From: Ettlia oleoabundans
Lineage: Eukaryota > Chlorophyta > Chlorophyceae > Chlamydomonadales
Direction of reading: 5' to 3'
Length of the DNA stretch: 64,000 bases
Assembly: GCA_019693395.1 (NCBI GenBank)
Contig: JAAMXP010000037.1
Coordinates: 43,094-107,093, forward strand
Positions within the stretch are counted from its first letter, which is position 1. Each line of letters opens with the position of its first letter. Positions 12,001 to 27,000 of the stretch are shown one piece after another. A program made the translations under genes and the position numbers. The notes under the pieces are model-generated. The model searched no databases. It had not been told where the DNA came from and saw only the letters and a list, made by a program, of their open reading frames with translations.

Positions 12001-15000
12001 CAGGCACCACCCGCAGATTCTCGCTGCCGCCGTTGTCCAGGCAAAACACGGGGGAGCGGGGGGCACCATCCTGCAGACCAAAGGCCAGATGGGTGAGCAA
12101 CGCAAAGAACAGGCGGCAAAGGATGAACGACTTTGCTTGGAGAGGGTGCAGCTGATTGCTGCGGGACAGCATAAGTGGCAAGGCATGCAGCATATCGGCA
12201 GAATCCTCCTGATCACGGTGCACACGGGCTCAACCTTGAAGCTATGGCGATCAAACCATCACTCCAACCATAATCGCACCCCAACAGCTTCCCGCCCCAA
12301 GGTCTCACCCGGCTACTGTCATGGGTCCAATAGTAGACCTTCATGCCGCTCTGATTCTGGATCAAATACTTCTGAGGTGCACGTGATATCACACTGCCAC
12401 TGCTGCTGCCAAAGCGGCCGGAGCCCACATGGACCGCTGCAGCCGCCGAAGCGGCTGCAGCCACTGTGCCCGCAGGCGCGGTGGGCTGCTGTGCGGCAGC
12501 GGCTTTTGCTGCGGCACCAGCTGGGATGACGTTGCCGCCTGAAGCAGGCCCCGGCATGCCAGGTGCGGTAGAGGCGAATGATCCCTGCTGATCGTGGCGT
12601 GTGAGCTGCTGGTCGGAGCCGCCATTGTTGGCAGATGCAAGCGTACCACCATGCGTGTGAAGGTCTCCGGACAGAGAGAAGTCTGCAGGCAGGGAGCCAG
12701 TCGGTCAGGGTGCCAGGTTGAGCGGGAAGAGGCGGCAGAGGCTGTGACGAGCAAACCCCACATCGCTGCTGGTGGATGAGAACTGCCCATAGCGGCACAT
12801 CACTTTGACAGAAATGCCGCTGCCTGTAAGTACCCACAACCAAACGCCACAACCAAACACTTGTCCAGTCAGCCAGTTATGGAGCCAGTCAGCCACCTTG
12901 AGCGGTGCGCATGAATGCCAGCGCGTCCCCCACCGACAGCAGTGAGGCGGGGTTGAAATTGAGATCCAGGTGCTGCTCGCTGGTCAGCCACACATTGCTG
13001 CGGCAAAGGGTCACCCACAAGCAAGCAGGCAGCAGAAGCCAGATCATGGTCGGCAACAGGGAGCGGCTGGGCATGGCACACACTCAGCCTCATGCCTGCT
13101 GTGCAAGGGCGCAGCCCTACAGGTGCACGGGCGACACCTACACCTACCGCTTTCTCTCCCAGCCCCATGGTGCAGGCTCTGAACAGCCCCGCCCTTTGTC
13201 ACGCCCACGCAGAACTCACGTGTGGCGGTCAGACAGGTAGATGGGGGACACAATGTCCACAAATTCTGCTGCCAAAGGCCAGGCATCGTAGAGCGCCTCC
13301 CAGCGGCTAGTGCTGCTGTTGAGGAAGCTGGCAAAACTCTTGAGTGACAGGCGGCCTGCACGTCACCAGAAATGACAGGGGTGTAGGCATTACATAAGAC
13401 TAAAATACCAGCAGAACATGTGCGGCCATGGTTGGCAGGAAATCAGGAGTGCACTCGTGCAATCAACTGCACACTGGGATATGAATGAGGTGACAACAGT
13501 GAGTGATACCGCTGACCAAGCTCCAGTGCCCCACCTGCTTTGTTGGCCGGTCTGTCTGGCAGCAGCGATGCGGTATCATATGCAAGGCTCAAACCCGCAA
13601 GGCTGCACTGCAGCACATCGGGTGCCCCAAAGGTCTCCGGCTTGTCGTTGCACAGCACTGCTGTGGCCTGCTGTACCGCCAACGTTATCTGCAGGGAGGA
13701 TGGGCGGAAGGGAGCCTGCTGCGCAGCCGCGCTGGTTGGCGCAGCCGCCGCAGCCACCGCCGTTGCGCCGGTGGGCGTTGACATGCTGCCTACGCTGCCC
13801 TGCTTGAGCAGCTGCTGCTCGAAACGCTGGCCCCCATCTGCTGTGGAATACGCGGGGGTGGTAGCTACGCTGCTGGCAACAGCAGCAGCGGGGGACAGCA
13901 CCACGTGGTGTACGGCTGTGGTGGCTGACTGCCAGAAGGGGATGTGGCTAAAGGCTGCCCTCAGCGTTAGCTCTCCAGCCTCCACGTGCAGCAAAGTGGT
14001 GGAGGTGGCACGGAAGCGCTGCAGATACATGAGCTGAGTGCGGTCCTGCAGCCAGGCGCAGCAAGAAGGGCATCAGGTGAGGCAAGAGATATGCCAGCAC
14101 ACAGTAATACAAACTACCAATTGCGCGTGTAAGCCTTGCGGCCGCTGTGTTTTCAAGTGTGGCACAATGAGAGCAACACCTACTTCTAGACCAAGGCTGC
14201 TGAAAGCACCCACCTGGCTCTGCCGCTTGTAGTCGCGTAGCAGTTTGCGTGTATGGGGTGAGGCCACATCCATCACAAGCTCATCAACCAGCTGCCATGG
14301 CTTGCCTGCAGCACATGTGGTGCATAGTAAAGGAAGGGGCGTGTGAAGGTGCCCTCAGAGCAATGCACGGCAGGGCAGAGCTTGCTGGTTAACAATGCCG
14401 CAGAAAATCAGTTGGCACATAACAGCAGGGCACACAGCCGAAAGCTGCGTGCACATGTGGCTCTTCTTTACTAGTTGGCAGGCATAAGAGAGGTACACCC
14501 AGCCATCTGCACTGAGCACAGGAAAGCCTACCACTGGTGTCGCCCACTTCAACACTGTCCACGGCAGCCAGCATGGAGTCGAGACGACGCGGGCCCCGCT
14601 GCCGCCCGAGCCCCGCGAGCACTGCAGCAGCCGCTGGACACGCGGCCATGCGGCTGCCGCCGGGTTGCGCCCCCATGGACTTGCGCGCATTGTAGCGGCG
14701 CCAGCAGCGCTGGATCAAGGTGGCCGCACGGTGAAGTCGCTCCACCTCCCCTTGCTCGGCTGCCTTGGGCACCTGCTCACGGTAGGGGAAATTCTTAGGA
14801 ACGTGTTGTGGATGTGTCACGGTAGCCAAACAGTGCCTCTGACCCAATCCAGGGGTTGATTATTTGGGATATGTGGATAGGCAGCCTGGTCTGCCCAACA
14901 GCAGCGGATCATGCGGACGGCGATAGTTCAAGCCGCCTGCATGCATCGGCCAGCCTGTTCCTGGCGGGCGCACCCACCTTCATGGCCATATCGACCTTAC

Positions 15001-18000
15001 AGCTGAAGGGCAGCATGGCGCAGTTGACGCGTGCCGAAGGGTCACGCACAAATGCCGCCGTGTCCCGCAGGTCCACCTGAAAGACAGGCGAGTGGCAGTG
15101 TGCGGCAGGGGGGGGTTGAAGACCAGGGAGGCGATTATAACTTGCTTGCAAGATCAAGATGGCAATCAGCTACATCCCAAGCTTTTGAGATGCACCAGTG
15201 CTATTCAGCTACACTCTCAGGCTGCCGTGAGGCATGGATCACACGCCTTTATGCTATAACAGTTTAGCCATGAGAGTGTGCCTACTGCAACCCAGCTGGC
15301 AAGGACTGGGCGCCTCAATGGTGCCTCACCTTGATATTGGTCTCCCCATCGCCACCAGAGTTATAGGCAAAGCGCAGCGCGGTGGCAGTCAGTGCCAGCC
15401 CCCTCTCCTCAAGTGCCAACCGCTCGTCTGCAGGGCAAAGGGGAAGGCAGGGGCCAAAACTGGTTTTATGTGTAGCGTGTTGATCGTGCAATAGGAAAAG
15501 AAAGAAAGTGGAAAAAGCAAGAAGTGCCCGCCCTCACCCTTGTCATCCACCTCTCCCAACACCGCAAACGCCAGCGCCATGTCCGCGACCTGCTCAAACC
15601 CACTTTTCTGCACAGCAGTGAGACAGGGGAAAGGGAGGGGGGCAGAAGTAGAGCCAGTTGGGAACTATCCGCCGCGCAGGATCAGGTGGGTTGCTGTTCC
15701 ATGCAGTCCTCGCTCCCTCGGTAGCGACAGCTAGGGAGTAGCCAGGGCCAGTTCCTTGCCAATCATCTCTCCATGCCAGGGCCAGGCCAAAGAAAGGTCC
15801 GTTGTTTTGTCTCCTACCCGCTGTCATCTCCCTCCACCCACCTGTGTGGGGTCCGGTGCGTTCCACAGCTGGCTGCTCATCTCCTGCGCTTCTGCCACAT
15901 CATAAACGGGCAAAAATATCTGGGAAGAGGTAACCAGTAAGTTGAAGTACAGCCAGGCAGAGGGCCCCGGTGCCACAACCGGTGGAGGCGGCGGCCTGAC
16001 TGGTGCAAGGTTGTCTCGCTCGCCCGGGGGGCGCTGTGGGCTGTAGGGTGCACTGAAGATGTTGCTCAAACTCCATACCTGTCAAGGGACAGGAAAGTAG
16101 ACAGGGAGGGTTGAAATGCAGCGAAAAGCATCAGGCAGGTAGCACGAGCCTGACAAGACATGCAGGCGTGACTGCAAGCCTGCCAGCAGTGAGGCTGGCT
16201 GCAGTATTGGATCAGAAGCTCTGCATTGCAGTTTGCTTGTGTCGCACCATTGTGCCACACATCAACTTCCTTCACTAGCATTCCTTTGGGCCATCCCATC
16301 CCACTCGGCCCAGGCCATGCGACCCACTCAACGTCAGTCCAAGCGAACCCTGCCGAGCACCCTCACTCTTGCTGCCTTACCAGGCTAAGGTCCTGGAAGT
16401 AAGGCCAGTTGAGCAGAGCATCGCTGATAGCCACCTCCACCGCCATGGTGCTGTCGGCATGCATGGCCAGAGAGACCTCCAGCTTCAGCCGTGGGTTGGA
16501 GCCATGCGGCGCATGCGGGCTGCAGGTGATAGATCAAGGGAAGGATTTGGTGAGCTGCTATGGGTAGGAAGGAGTTCAAGACAGATGCTTTCGAGGGATG
16601 ATTAAATGATCAGTGCTCACCGTGCGCCAGTAGATTCGTCAGGAGGTATTGCATGTGGGGCGGACAGAATCTTAACCACCGCCACATCCTCTTCACCGTC
16701 ACCCAGCATATCATCCTGTACCAGCTCGATGACTCTACCATACTGGTAGTGATGGTGCCCGCCGCTTGGTGAAGTGGCATCCCCACCGTGCTGGGCGCTG
16801 CCAGGGGGCGTGCCAGCGGCAGCGGCGCCTGGCGTGGCACCTGAGGCGCCCGCGCTGCTGGGCGTATGGATGGAGCGTCGCCGCTCCGCTTGTTCGGACA
16901 GCCTCCGTGCCACTGCAGTGCACGGCGGCAAACAGCGGGTGATGCAAAAAGACTAAGATGTACTATGATGGCAGCATATATGCAGGCAACTGGGCAGTTT
17001 GATAAGCCATGCCAACCGTAATTACGCACCAGACAGACGTATGCCGGTGTGGGGATTAGGGTCCAGGTGTGACAAGCGGCGCCCATCAGTGGCAATCCCC
17101 CGAGGCAGACCAGTCGTGGTGCCATGTGGACTGCCCGAGCCACCTGACAGAAGCCCGGGAGTAGCAGCTGGTGGCCGCTGTGAGTTGGGCAACATGAAAC
17201 TGAAGCCACCAGTGCTGGGAGTGGCAGGGGTGTCTGCCAATGTCCCTGGCGTGCTATCACCTTCACCATACTCCGCCGCTGGCCTGCTGCCTCCAGCCTG
17301 TTTGCTGGGAGGGCTGGGCTGGGCCAGCGTGGGAACATCACTGGGCTGGTGGTGCAGTTGTTGAGTGGCTTGGCGTGCCGCTTGATAAAGGGGGACCATG
17401 GGATCATCTGCTGACCTGGCACTTGGCAAGATATTGCCCGCACCATTCTGACCAATATTGGAGTTAGCGTAATTGCCATCGCCATCTCTCTCCTCTGCTT
17501 CAGCCCAGCTGTGCTCACGCTGCACTGCGGCAACGGATGGGCTGCATCCCGCCAGCAGCGCTGCCCGCTGCTCCTCGGTCAAGTGGTCAAGAAGCAGCTC
17601 CGCCGCAGCATCTGACAGCACACGCTGGCGCACTTCAGGTGGTGCAAGGCTGTCTGCTGCTTCTTCAGATCCCGCTGCCGCAGCCGTTGCTACACCTGAC
17701 GGCCAGCGGTCAGCGTCAGCAAAAGTAGGGGTGCATTGCTCGCTGTCGCTGAAATGGGAGGGTGGTGTCACCATGCCCTCGTCACCATCTACATCACTGG
17801 CCGGCCCCACAAAGCCTGCCCCTGCTGCTGTAGCGGCCGCTGCCTTGTCGGCCTGCGCAGCCAGCAGCCGCGATTGCTGCACAAACTCCTGGAGCCTGCA
17901 ACATCAGCGGAAAACTCAACAACAGAGGTGAACCAAACGACAAGCCACTTTCCTTCCCACATGTCCCTTATTTGACTGTGCTGCCCCGAACGGCAATGCT

Positions 18001-21000
18001 AAAAGGGCAGAAGGGTGCCCATACCCTCACAGAGCCACCCAGAGCTACACTAGGCGGAGAGCTATGTAAATCGGTCTTTCCAAGCCTTCCCACCCCTCCA
18101 GCCACAGCCGCCCAGCTGCCGGCTGCCCAAACCAATCACCTGTATGCCATGCGCAGGTCCTGCAGGTCCAGGCTGGTGCTGGCCACCTTCATAAAGGTCT
18201 GGCCGCCATTCATCACACCAAGGTCTAGCAAGAGGTTGCTAGCCTGCAACACACAGATCAACAGAGCAAACAAACACGAGAATCACAAGGGGAGGCAAGC
18301 ACCAGCAAGGCAGGGCTTGGTAAGAGCTTCAGCGCAAGTGCAAACTGGGACATCGGGCATAAAAATGGCTGCACCACTTCAAGCTGCATAGCACAGCCGA
18401 CCATGCCATGCTGGCATTAATAGCTCAATCTAGGCACCTGGGCACGCATGAATGGTCGTAGCTGCAAGATATCATCAGGGCCGGCGTAGAGGTAGGTGGG
18501 GTCAGGGTCTTTCCACTCCCGTGGGTGCGCCTCAAACACAGCCTGCAGGCAGTGACACTTACACGAATACTTGGGCTAGCGAGCAAAGTAAAGGAGAAAG
18601 GAGATATACACATAAGCTGCAGACGAACGAATCTCCTGTGAAGCAATCAATCAATCAAACAATGCATCCTGCAGGCAGACACCCACCGACACGCGTGGCG
18701 TGGCAACAGTGAGGCGGAAGTAGGGGAACATGCCGGGAAGAGGCCCGAACTTCATGTGAGAGTTGAACTGGACCTGCAGAGGATCCTGGAGTGATGATGT
18801 TGGTGCGCTGAGAGAAGGAGGCAGTCAATGCACACACTGATACACGACAGGCAACAGCAGTTTTGCAAGGTAATTGCAGCATGTGCCTGGTGCAAGAGCC
18901 ACGCAGTGCAATAGGCCCCCGTCCAACTCGCCTGTGGCGGCACTGGCGGTGGCCCAGCTGGCTGTGCTCCAGCAGCAGGCGCGCCTCCTTTGACATACTT
19001 TTCTGGGTGCAAGTATTCATCCAAGTTGCCCCCAACAAAATCCATAAGGGCGGTGTAGTTGGGGGCATTCAGCACCGCAGCCAACGGCGTGGCGGAGAAG
19101 TGCAGGAGCGGGACAGTACGTGTCGGTTGTGCGCCGCGACTGCCTGGCATGCTGAAGAGCGCCAAGGCAATGCAGGTGGGGTGGATGATGGGTGAGCTGC
19201 AGTCCAGGAGTGAATGAAAGAAGAACAAAAACGGTAAGGGCATTTGCTTGCAAGGCGCAGCAGCAAGTGCCAGCACTCGCAGTTGTAAAGCTTATTGCAA
19301 GCCTGCCATAGCAGCTCACCCTGTGATAAGGTCCCAAACCTCAATGGGCCATGAGAAGGAGGAGAGCGAGGCCGGGATGCAAGAGCCTTGCCGTGGGTTG
19401 ACGTAGGAGGGGCCGCGCTCCTTCTGCGCAGATTTCCGTCAATTTGGATAAGTCCGCAGCAACCGTCAGTTTGGATAATGATTGCCAAACAGTGAACATG
19501 GATAACAAATGACACATGTCTTGAGCAGTTCATTGCCAATACACGACATTGTTTAAGGAGAGTAGAAGACACAGTAAATAATGTCAAAAGCTAAGAATGG
19601 ACTTGGTCCAGATTGGAAACCGACGCACAGGCCTAACGGAACGTAGAAGTTGGGTTTGGGCGCAGGCGACAATACGAAAGTTTTTTAACGGAGGACCAGT
19701 ACTGAACTAGTTCGATTGAGTCTACTCTAGAGTTAGATAACGCACCACATCGGCTGAACACGAAGGTTAAAATTGCTCACCGAAGCATACCAAGGGTTCT
19801 AATCGGATGATGCGTGTTCGATTCAGTCGAAAGCCAACGCACCACCTAGCCGAACATGGTTGCACACCGAATACACGTTATAAAGTGAAGATTTAATCGG
19901 CAGGCCAACGCTAAATAAGCTCTGGTTGGAAATCGACGCGCCACCCTCGACTAAACGGCAAAAGAAGGTTTGGCATCACTGAATGCAACAGACGAAGATG
20001 CTGCAGATGCTTGTTGACATCAGAACAGTGCAGTCCGAGCTCAGGTTGGACAGCCAATCTCCTTCCAGCAAGCCCTGTGTGCCATACATACAGCCAAATT
20101 TCCCAGGTGCCTTGCTTTCGATGGCACAGCCTTGACCCCCAAGTACCCCTCAAAGCAACACACCACCCGCTTGCCTGGAAGTAGAAGTTGGGCACCCGCA
20201 CCATTTGGCCCTGCACCACCGTGAAACTCTCTATGGAGATGATGAACTGCGGGTCAGGTAGCGGGTTCTCTGCAGGCAGGCGGGCGGGCAAACGGGTAAA
20301 GAGGCAGATTTGTGGCCATCTCTAGACATTCCTATTGGCAGCAACACATGGGTATGGGCAGGTAGCAGAGGTTGCGCAGGTTGGTGCAGTCACATGTCAG
20401 CCAGGGTGTATCAAGGTGTATCTTCTGCGGCACAGTTCTACATGCCTTCCTGTGGCATGCAAGTAAAATGCAACGATGCATCAATGAACTCCATGCATGA
20501 GGGCACCTTCTACTTTTCATCACCTCTTCGAACACACCCCACCCCACCCACCCTTGCGCGGCGGCAATTGGTCCTCCGCATCCAGCACCAATGGGTTGAG
20601 GTTGGTCTGGGCCGCATCCTCCACCATCATAGGTACCTTGGGCGACGCCGGGCCTTGAGCAGCGCCGCTGGCACCGCCGAGCTGCAACGTGCTGGGCCTG
20701 GCGCCATCGCCGGTAACACGCTCAATCGTCACCTCAGGGTGTGCGGTCTCGCCCTCTAATAGTCCTCTGCACATGATATGGGGCCAGGGCGCAACCCATC
20801 TGTTAAGTGGGCGAAAAATGAAGTGCAGAGTTGACTCAGCACAGCGGCGCGTTATCACCCCAGATGCTTAATGGCATGAAACTGTGGCTTCAGCAAATGC
20901 GCATCAGGAACGCAGATATCCAGTCAGTCAAGCATGCATAGAAGTTATGCAGCACGCTGCACCGCAGCGTCCCACTCACTTGACGCCCCTGCCAACTGCC

Positions 21001-24000
21001 TCTGCCATATCGGTCAGGTTCCAGTCTGGTGTGGAGCCCAGAGGCGCCCCTGCAACTTGATCGCGCTGTGCCTGCTCCTCCAGCTCATCGACCGTCAGGC
21101 CACCTTCAGATATGTGGAGAACGCCGCTAGGCGTCTCCTACGCAGACACAGACACACACGCACACACACGCACGTTGGGCCACGGGTCGAGGGCCCATGA
21201 TGTCCTTGGGTTACTGGCGCAGGGAGCAGCTGCTGCGTCTACATTGGCAGTGTGCTGCTAGCTACAAACAGCAAGGTAAGAAAGCATCCCAATATGCTGC
21301 TGACTACCCAATGCAACTCACATTGTGCCACCATATTTTATGCCTGCAACACCTGCACTGCAAGCCGCCTGTTTCACATACTAATGCCATGTGGACGAGC
21401 ACTCACCTGTGCATTTAGATCGTTCAAATACAGCACACCCTCAGGCCTCCTCTGCTGTCGCCGCATGCGAAGAGCGGCGCGCGCCTGGTTGTTGCGTTGC
21501 AGCGCGCCAGCGGCGCCCACCGCCTCTGCTGCTGCTGCCTCTGCCACCTGGCCCACCCCATGTTTGATACGCTGGCCCATGACATGCAGCGGATTCTCCC
21601 CGGCCAACTGCTGCCGTGCTGCAGCTGCTGCCTGCTCTGCGGACTCCTGCTGAGCAGCGGCGGCCGCCATCTCCTGCGCTGCTGCAGCCTGACGTGGGTC
21701 GGGCGAAGCACTGCCGCACCCATCACCCTCGTGGTAGCTGCTGTACTTGAACTCATGGGTGCTTCAACAGGGAAGGAAAGAATAGGATTGCATATGAGTA
21801 CTATGTAAATTTCAGTGTATGTGGAGCTGGGTATGGATGGGTTGAGAGCCACATTGGTGAGAGGGTGGGAGCAAGGTGGCAGGCACCGTAGTGGAGAGGG
21901 AGCCCTTGCAATGCCGCTGTGTGTAAGTATCTGACGTTAATGGGTGGTTATCTCACCACTTGATTGCCTCATCCATCATATCTGCCAGCGGCGGCAACTC
22001 GCAGTCAGCCAGCACATTGGGAGGCATGACACCCCCTGCATGCACCCGTTATTGAGCAGTTGAGGGGGATGAGGACCTGTTGGACAGTGTGAGACTGGGG
22101 TTGCGTGCAAAGGAGCTAAAATATGAGTTTGCCTGGCCAGAGCCGATACACAAGGAGTGACTTGTATTGTCCCACATATCGTCCCTGCACAACGAAACCA
22201 TCCTGCCATGCTTGCCCCACCTGGTATGGACACCAGCAAGTGCTCTAGCGTGGCCCCTAATGCGCTGCGACTAGAGCTGGTGGTTGGCAGCACAATGCCC
22301 AGGTTGCGTAGCTGCACAATGATCTCAAGAGGCTGTGCTTCCAAGCCATTGCTGTCGGCGGGTGATGCTATGTCTGATGAAGAGTCCACCGCAGCGTCCG
22401 CTGCAGCTGCCACAGCGGCACCTGGATGACTGGCTGCCACACCGCCGGCAGCAACGGCGGCTGTTGTGGGCGCACCGCCGGCGGCAGCGGCCTGCACTGC
22501 CTCTGTCGTTTTCTCGCTGGTTTTGGTAGCAGCGGAGGTGATGATGCTCACGGCACCCATAACGTCAGCGACAAAACGCAGCAGCAGCAAAATTCGGGGA
22601 TTCTGCAAGGCAGTTCAAGCAAGCGTAATACAGTTACAATGTGAGGGCAACGTAGCCACCAGCACGGTATTGTGGGCCTTGTGCAGGGCACATGGATGGG
22701 ACGATGCATTGCATGTTCCAATGGAATCCTTGTCATCCCATCCCAGTAGGATGTCTGCCGCAGCTTGGAATCAGCAAACTCACACCACTCTCAACAGCAA
22801 TATCGCCACCCACCTGCACCAGTACATTGAGGCGAGGCCCCGCTCTCCTGGGATCCACATAGGAGGTGAATGCCGCCTCCATGCTGCAAAACTCCTCGCC
22901 GCCGTGCGGGATCAGCACCAGGCTGTGCTCAGGGCGGGCACGCAGGTCTCGTACGACAACGTCCTGCAGGCTGGCTGCCAGGTGCAAGCGCACATCGCGG
23001 GGGCCTGCGACACACGAGGGAGTAAGCCGGGTCATGCATGCAACTTTGGAAATAGACACTGGAAGCAGAACAAGGTAGCCCCAGTGATGAAACGGTAGGT
23101 GCTTTCTGGCTGCATGGCTGCCTGGTTGGGAAGGACAACTTCCATCTGACCCATGCTGCCCATTGCGCGTGAGAAAGAAGCTGTCATGTCTACAATGAGC
23201 AGGAGATAGCTTGAATGGTGGTTTCCCGTCCCTGGCAGCTCACCAGATGCATGGGTGACTGCCCGCTGGTCCACCACCACCCGTCCCTGCTCCAGCTTGA
23301 TGCTCATCAGGTCTCGCGACTGCACCCGGAACAGCACATCAACACCGACTATGCACACAGTGACCTGCAGAATGGGACACAAGGGCGGCCACAAGGGCAT
23401 GGTGGGTGGGGGAAATGGGGTCAGAAGGCAGAGCACGAGGGAAAGGGGGCGACAGCCATGGACATGTAGGCAGGGCATGCGTGTGGCCATGCATCAGCCA
23501 TGGCACTTCAAAAGGTGGGGTACATTGCCATTGTTGCAGCCATCGAGGGCTTCACATCAGCACCACCCCCAGCTTTATCGCTGGTTCCAGTCATCTCTCA
23601 GTCGTAAGTCGCACCTTGAGCGCATTCTGCAGCTTGGGCAGATGCTTGGGCGAGGGCGGCTCGGCTGCCACAGGGGTGGGTGGCGGCGACTCTCCACCAG
23701 CTGGCGCCAGCGCGTCAGTGATTTGGGTGAGCTGTGTAGCGAATGCCGTCATGCTGGCCTGCTGCTTTATCCTCACATAGGCCAGCATCTGTCCCACCTC
23801 CACACACAAGTCGGCTGCTGCGGGGCGCAATGCTGTGGCAGGACTGCTGGCGAAATGCATGCGGGCCTGCATGTGGTGACACACCGGAAGGCATACAGTA
23901 AGTGGCAAACCCATATACTCGCATCGCTGCTTGGTTTCTTCACGTCTCAGGGTAACAGAAAGTCATGCAAATGGACGATCATGATGCCACGTCCAGCGGG

Positions 24001-27000
24001 GCATGCAACTGTGCAAACCACCATACATACACTCACAACAGCAAGAAGAAGCTCAAGGCGGTGCACCTGTGGGCCTATCAGTGGTATTGGTATGTGGACC
24101 ACTGCGTCCATGGGGGTGGCCTGCCCCATTTGGATGCGCTTGATGGCGGAGGTGCGGTTACGCAGGAAGATGGTCTGGCAGGCGCGAGCCCAGCTGCACG
24201 TGTACGGATGAAATCAATGGCAGCCACGGTGTAGTTGAAGTGGGGACACAGCGCGGGAGTATAGATGGGCAACAAGAGTGATGGGCTGCCAGGGTGAGAT
24301 TGGATGTCAAGCAGCATGACTCAGCAAGCAGCTGTTGGTCAACTGCCGACTTCTATGTAGGCCAACGATGCATATTAAGCAACATACGTGCCACCGAATT
24401 TCTCAAGATAAACAGGACAAAACAGCGGAGCACTCACAGCTTGCGTGCGTGGGACACGGGAGTTATGCCCAGGTGTGCACGGCGCAACATGACATGCCAC
24501 GTGTTGAGGCGTCGGGCACGCGCGGGGAGCGGGCGCAGCACGTAGGCGTGACGTGCCGTTTCTGGCAGCTGCAGGTCGCGCACTATAATGCCATCCACGC
24601 TGGCACCCGCACTCAGGCAGCCATCACTCTGCGACAGGGCAATGGCAGGAAGCAGTGTGAACGAACTGAACAGGAATAAGCAAGGCAGGCAAGTGGGCAA
24701 GCTCACGAACGGCATGTAGGCCGGTGTTTGTCTCTCAACACCACATCCAGCGCTAGTTACCGCCAGCCTGGCTTGCCTGCATGCGCATGCCAGCCTTGAC
24801 GTTTGCCACGCTAACAGAGTACACAGGGGCCAACCAGCGGGCCCAGAGGTACGCATCATCGTCTCTCTTCACGCTGATGCCCCAGGCGCGGCGGTACGAC
24901 ACGTTGGAGGCGCCAGCTGCTCCTGATCGTGCGCTGCTGCTCTTGGGGGTCCAGGTGCCAATCTGTGGAGGCGATGGAGAGGGATGAGGGTGATCTTACT
25001 GCAGGTTCGGCAGAATAAGAGGTGGGGGCATCGCAAGCGCAGTAGGGGGCCAGAGCTCCCTTGGTACTGCTGGTCCCACATGAGAGTAATACGACGACAG
25101 GTATGCTGGCAATGCATCCAGCCAACATGACATAGGCATTCTGGCACTGCACTGGCAACTCACTGCCCACTGTTGTGCCATGACAGCTACTCACCAGCCA
25201 CAGCAGGGAGACCTGCGCCACCCCAAACGACAGCAACAGCTTGGGACTCCGAGGTCGCACCAGGGGTGGCACCGCATGCTGCTGGCTGTCTGCTCCCGAC
25301 CCTGCTGTGTGCTTTGGCGCCTCCTTCTGCAGCTTAGCATAGACATAGCCCTCCTCCTCCAATCCCAGTACCATCCGGCTCTTCTCCAGGTTTTCAAACA
25401 TGGTGCGCATCGCCTTCTCCACTGCAATATTGAAGCGGTAGAGGCCCACGGCAAACATGCAAAATGTCCAGTCAAGTGGGAAGAGTGTTGGTCGATGAAA
25501 ATCGTGAAGCAACTCCGGAAGCATGGCAAGATGGGCAGGTCCCACCTGACAGAAGATGCCAGATGTGCAGCGGCGACAGCCAGGCCTGCAGGCCAATGGT
25601 TGACACCGCCGCCGCCAGTTCAGCGCCGCCGGGCTCCCCTGGTGCCGCACTCAGCGGCTGCAGAATGTGGCCCCGCAGGCTCCTGCATGTGGCAGGTGGG
25701 GTTTCACAGGAGGAAGGGACATGTTGGCACAAGCAAGCACGCATTGCGCTGGCCACCAAAGGAAGGTTTTCAGCGGGCGACAAGCTTGCTTCCATGATTC
25801 TAGGGTGAGGGCTATGCATGCACTGGTGTCCAAGATTGAAAGGCAGAGTTTGCGAGCCCAGGCAACTCACCCGCACTTCAAAAAGGGTACGAGAGGGATG
25901 GGATACTGGCTGGGGTCCTGAATGAACTCAGCAGGCAGCCCCCCGACCAATCCAGTTCGGGATGTGGCCCCGCCACCGCTGCTGACACCGGCACCGGCTC
26001 CAGTGCCCGTCAGCCGCTGGCCGGGCGTGTTGCTGCCGCTGACGCCACCGCTAGTCATGCCGCCCTCCCCACTGAACATGCTGCTCACATGCCGCTGGGA
26101 GCGACCACGCAGGGGCACCGCTTGCAGGCGCGCCATGAGCGACTGCATGCCGCAAGAGCGCAGTAGACAGAGAACAGGGCTGAGCTTGCATGGCACCACT
26201 CAGAAAATGCACTGCCGCTCTGTAATAATACCTCAGTGACAGGCAGGCTGCGGCAGCTCTAGGTGCTGGATCTCCAGGCATCCCTCTTGCTGCCCGTTGA
26301 ACCAGCGCCTGTACGCCAATCATAGTCTAACAAAACATCCATTCCATGGCACACATGAAGAAATAGTAGACCACTCTCACCAGCCGAGCGCTCTGGTGTG
26401 CCTCCTGCCCGCGGATGCCCGCCAGTATGAGCGCCAAATCATCAGGATAGGCCCACACCTTGGCCATGCTGGCCACCTCAACCTCACGCAGCAGTGCCTC
26501 CAGGCTCTCAAGTTCCTGTGCGCGCCCAAGGTAATGCAAATCAAGGAATCTTAATGAGTTTGCTGACGCCTTGCTTGTGATGTAGCGGCAATATCAGGAT
26601 AAAAATGGCTGTGGTAGAAAGCGGGCACTAGGCATGCGGGTTGACGATGTGTGCTATCTTCAAGCCCTCCTGCACCCCAAACTGAGTGCTCAAAATATCT
26701 GTGTATGTGCATTTTAACATGCAGAAAAACGTTACATTGTCAATTTTCTATGACGACAAACGCAACACACAAAATTAAACGTGAACCAGCGCACCTGTAA
26801 CTCCTCTGTGTATGTGCGGCGCGTGGCGTCAAAAGTGACACGGGCAGGTGCCAGGCGTGCCGCAACCGCATGCCGCGTCTCCCTTGAGAGGTAGGAGAAG
26901 ACATCAATGTACGCGGTAGCATCAGTCCGCCTTGCCACACCACCCTGCACACAAGCAGTGCCAGGGATGGGGCCAGGGGTTTGAGGAATGGGTTGGAAAG

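Larger units (their letters stand above)
2128..12560 (-). other. VPS13 VAB (SHR-BD, adaptor-binding) domain
   Basis: The VAB domain is built of repeated beta modules that bind PxP-type adaptor motifs; each repeat has a conserved Asn. Repeats are visible at 12375-12312 (KYLIQNQSGMKVYYW), 11600-11530 (IITLHSGIWLENAI), 10420-10356 (IQPTLVLQNALPYEMRVLL), 6955-6905 (ITLYAPYWLNNRTG) and 3625-3555 (VSLKPKYMLENQTG). A further module lies near 6.1-5.8 kb without the clear Asn motif. The module ends with VYWDDAELPRELVVRPA (3.25 kb), PPYRIENA (2.55 kb) and MPYAWDEPTQRN (2.2 kb), all strongly typical of VPS13. Ser/Ala/Gln-rich loops interrupt it at 7287-8830, 5.7-5.15 kb and 4.87-4.48 kb. Confidence 0.87.
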
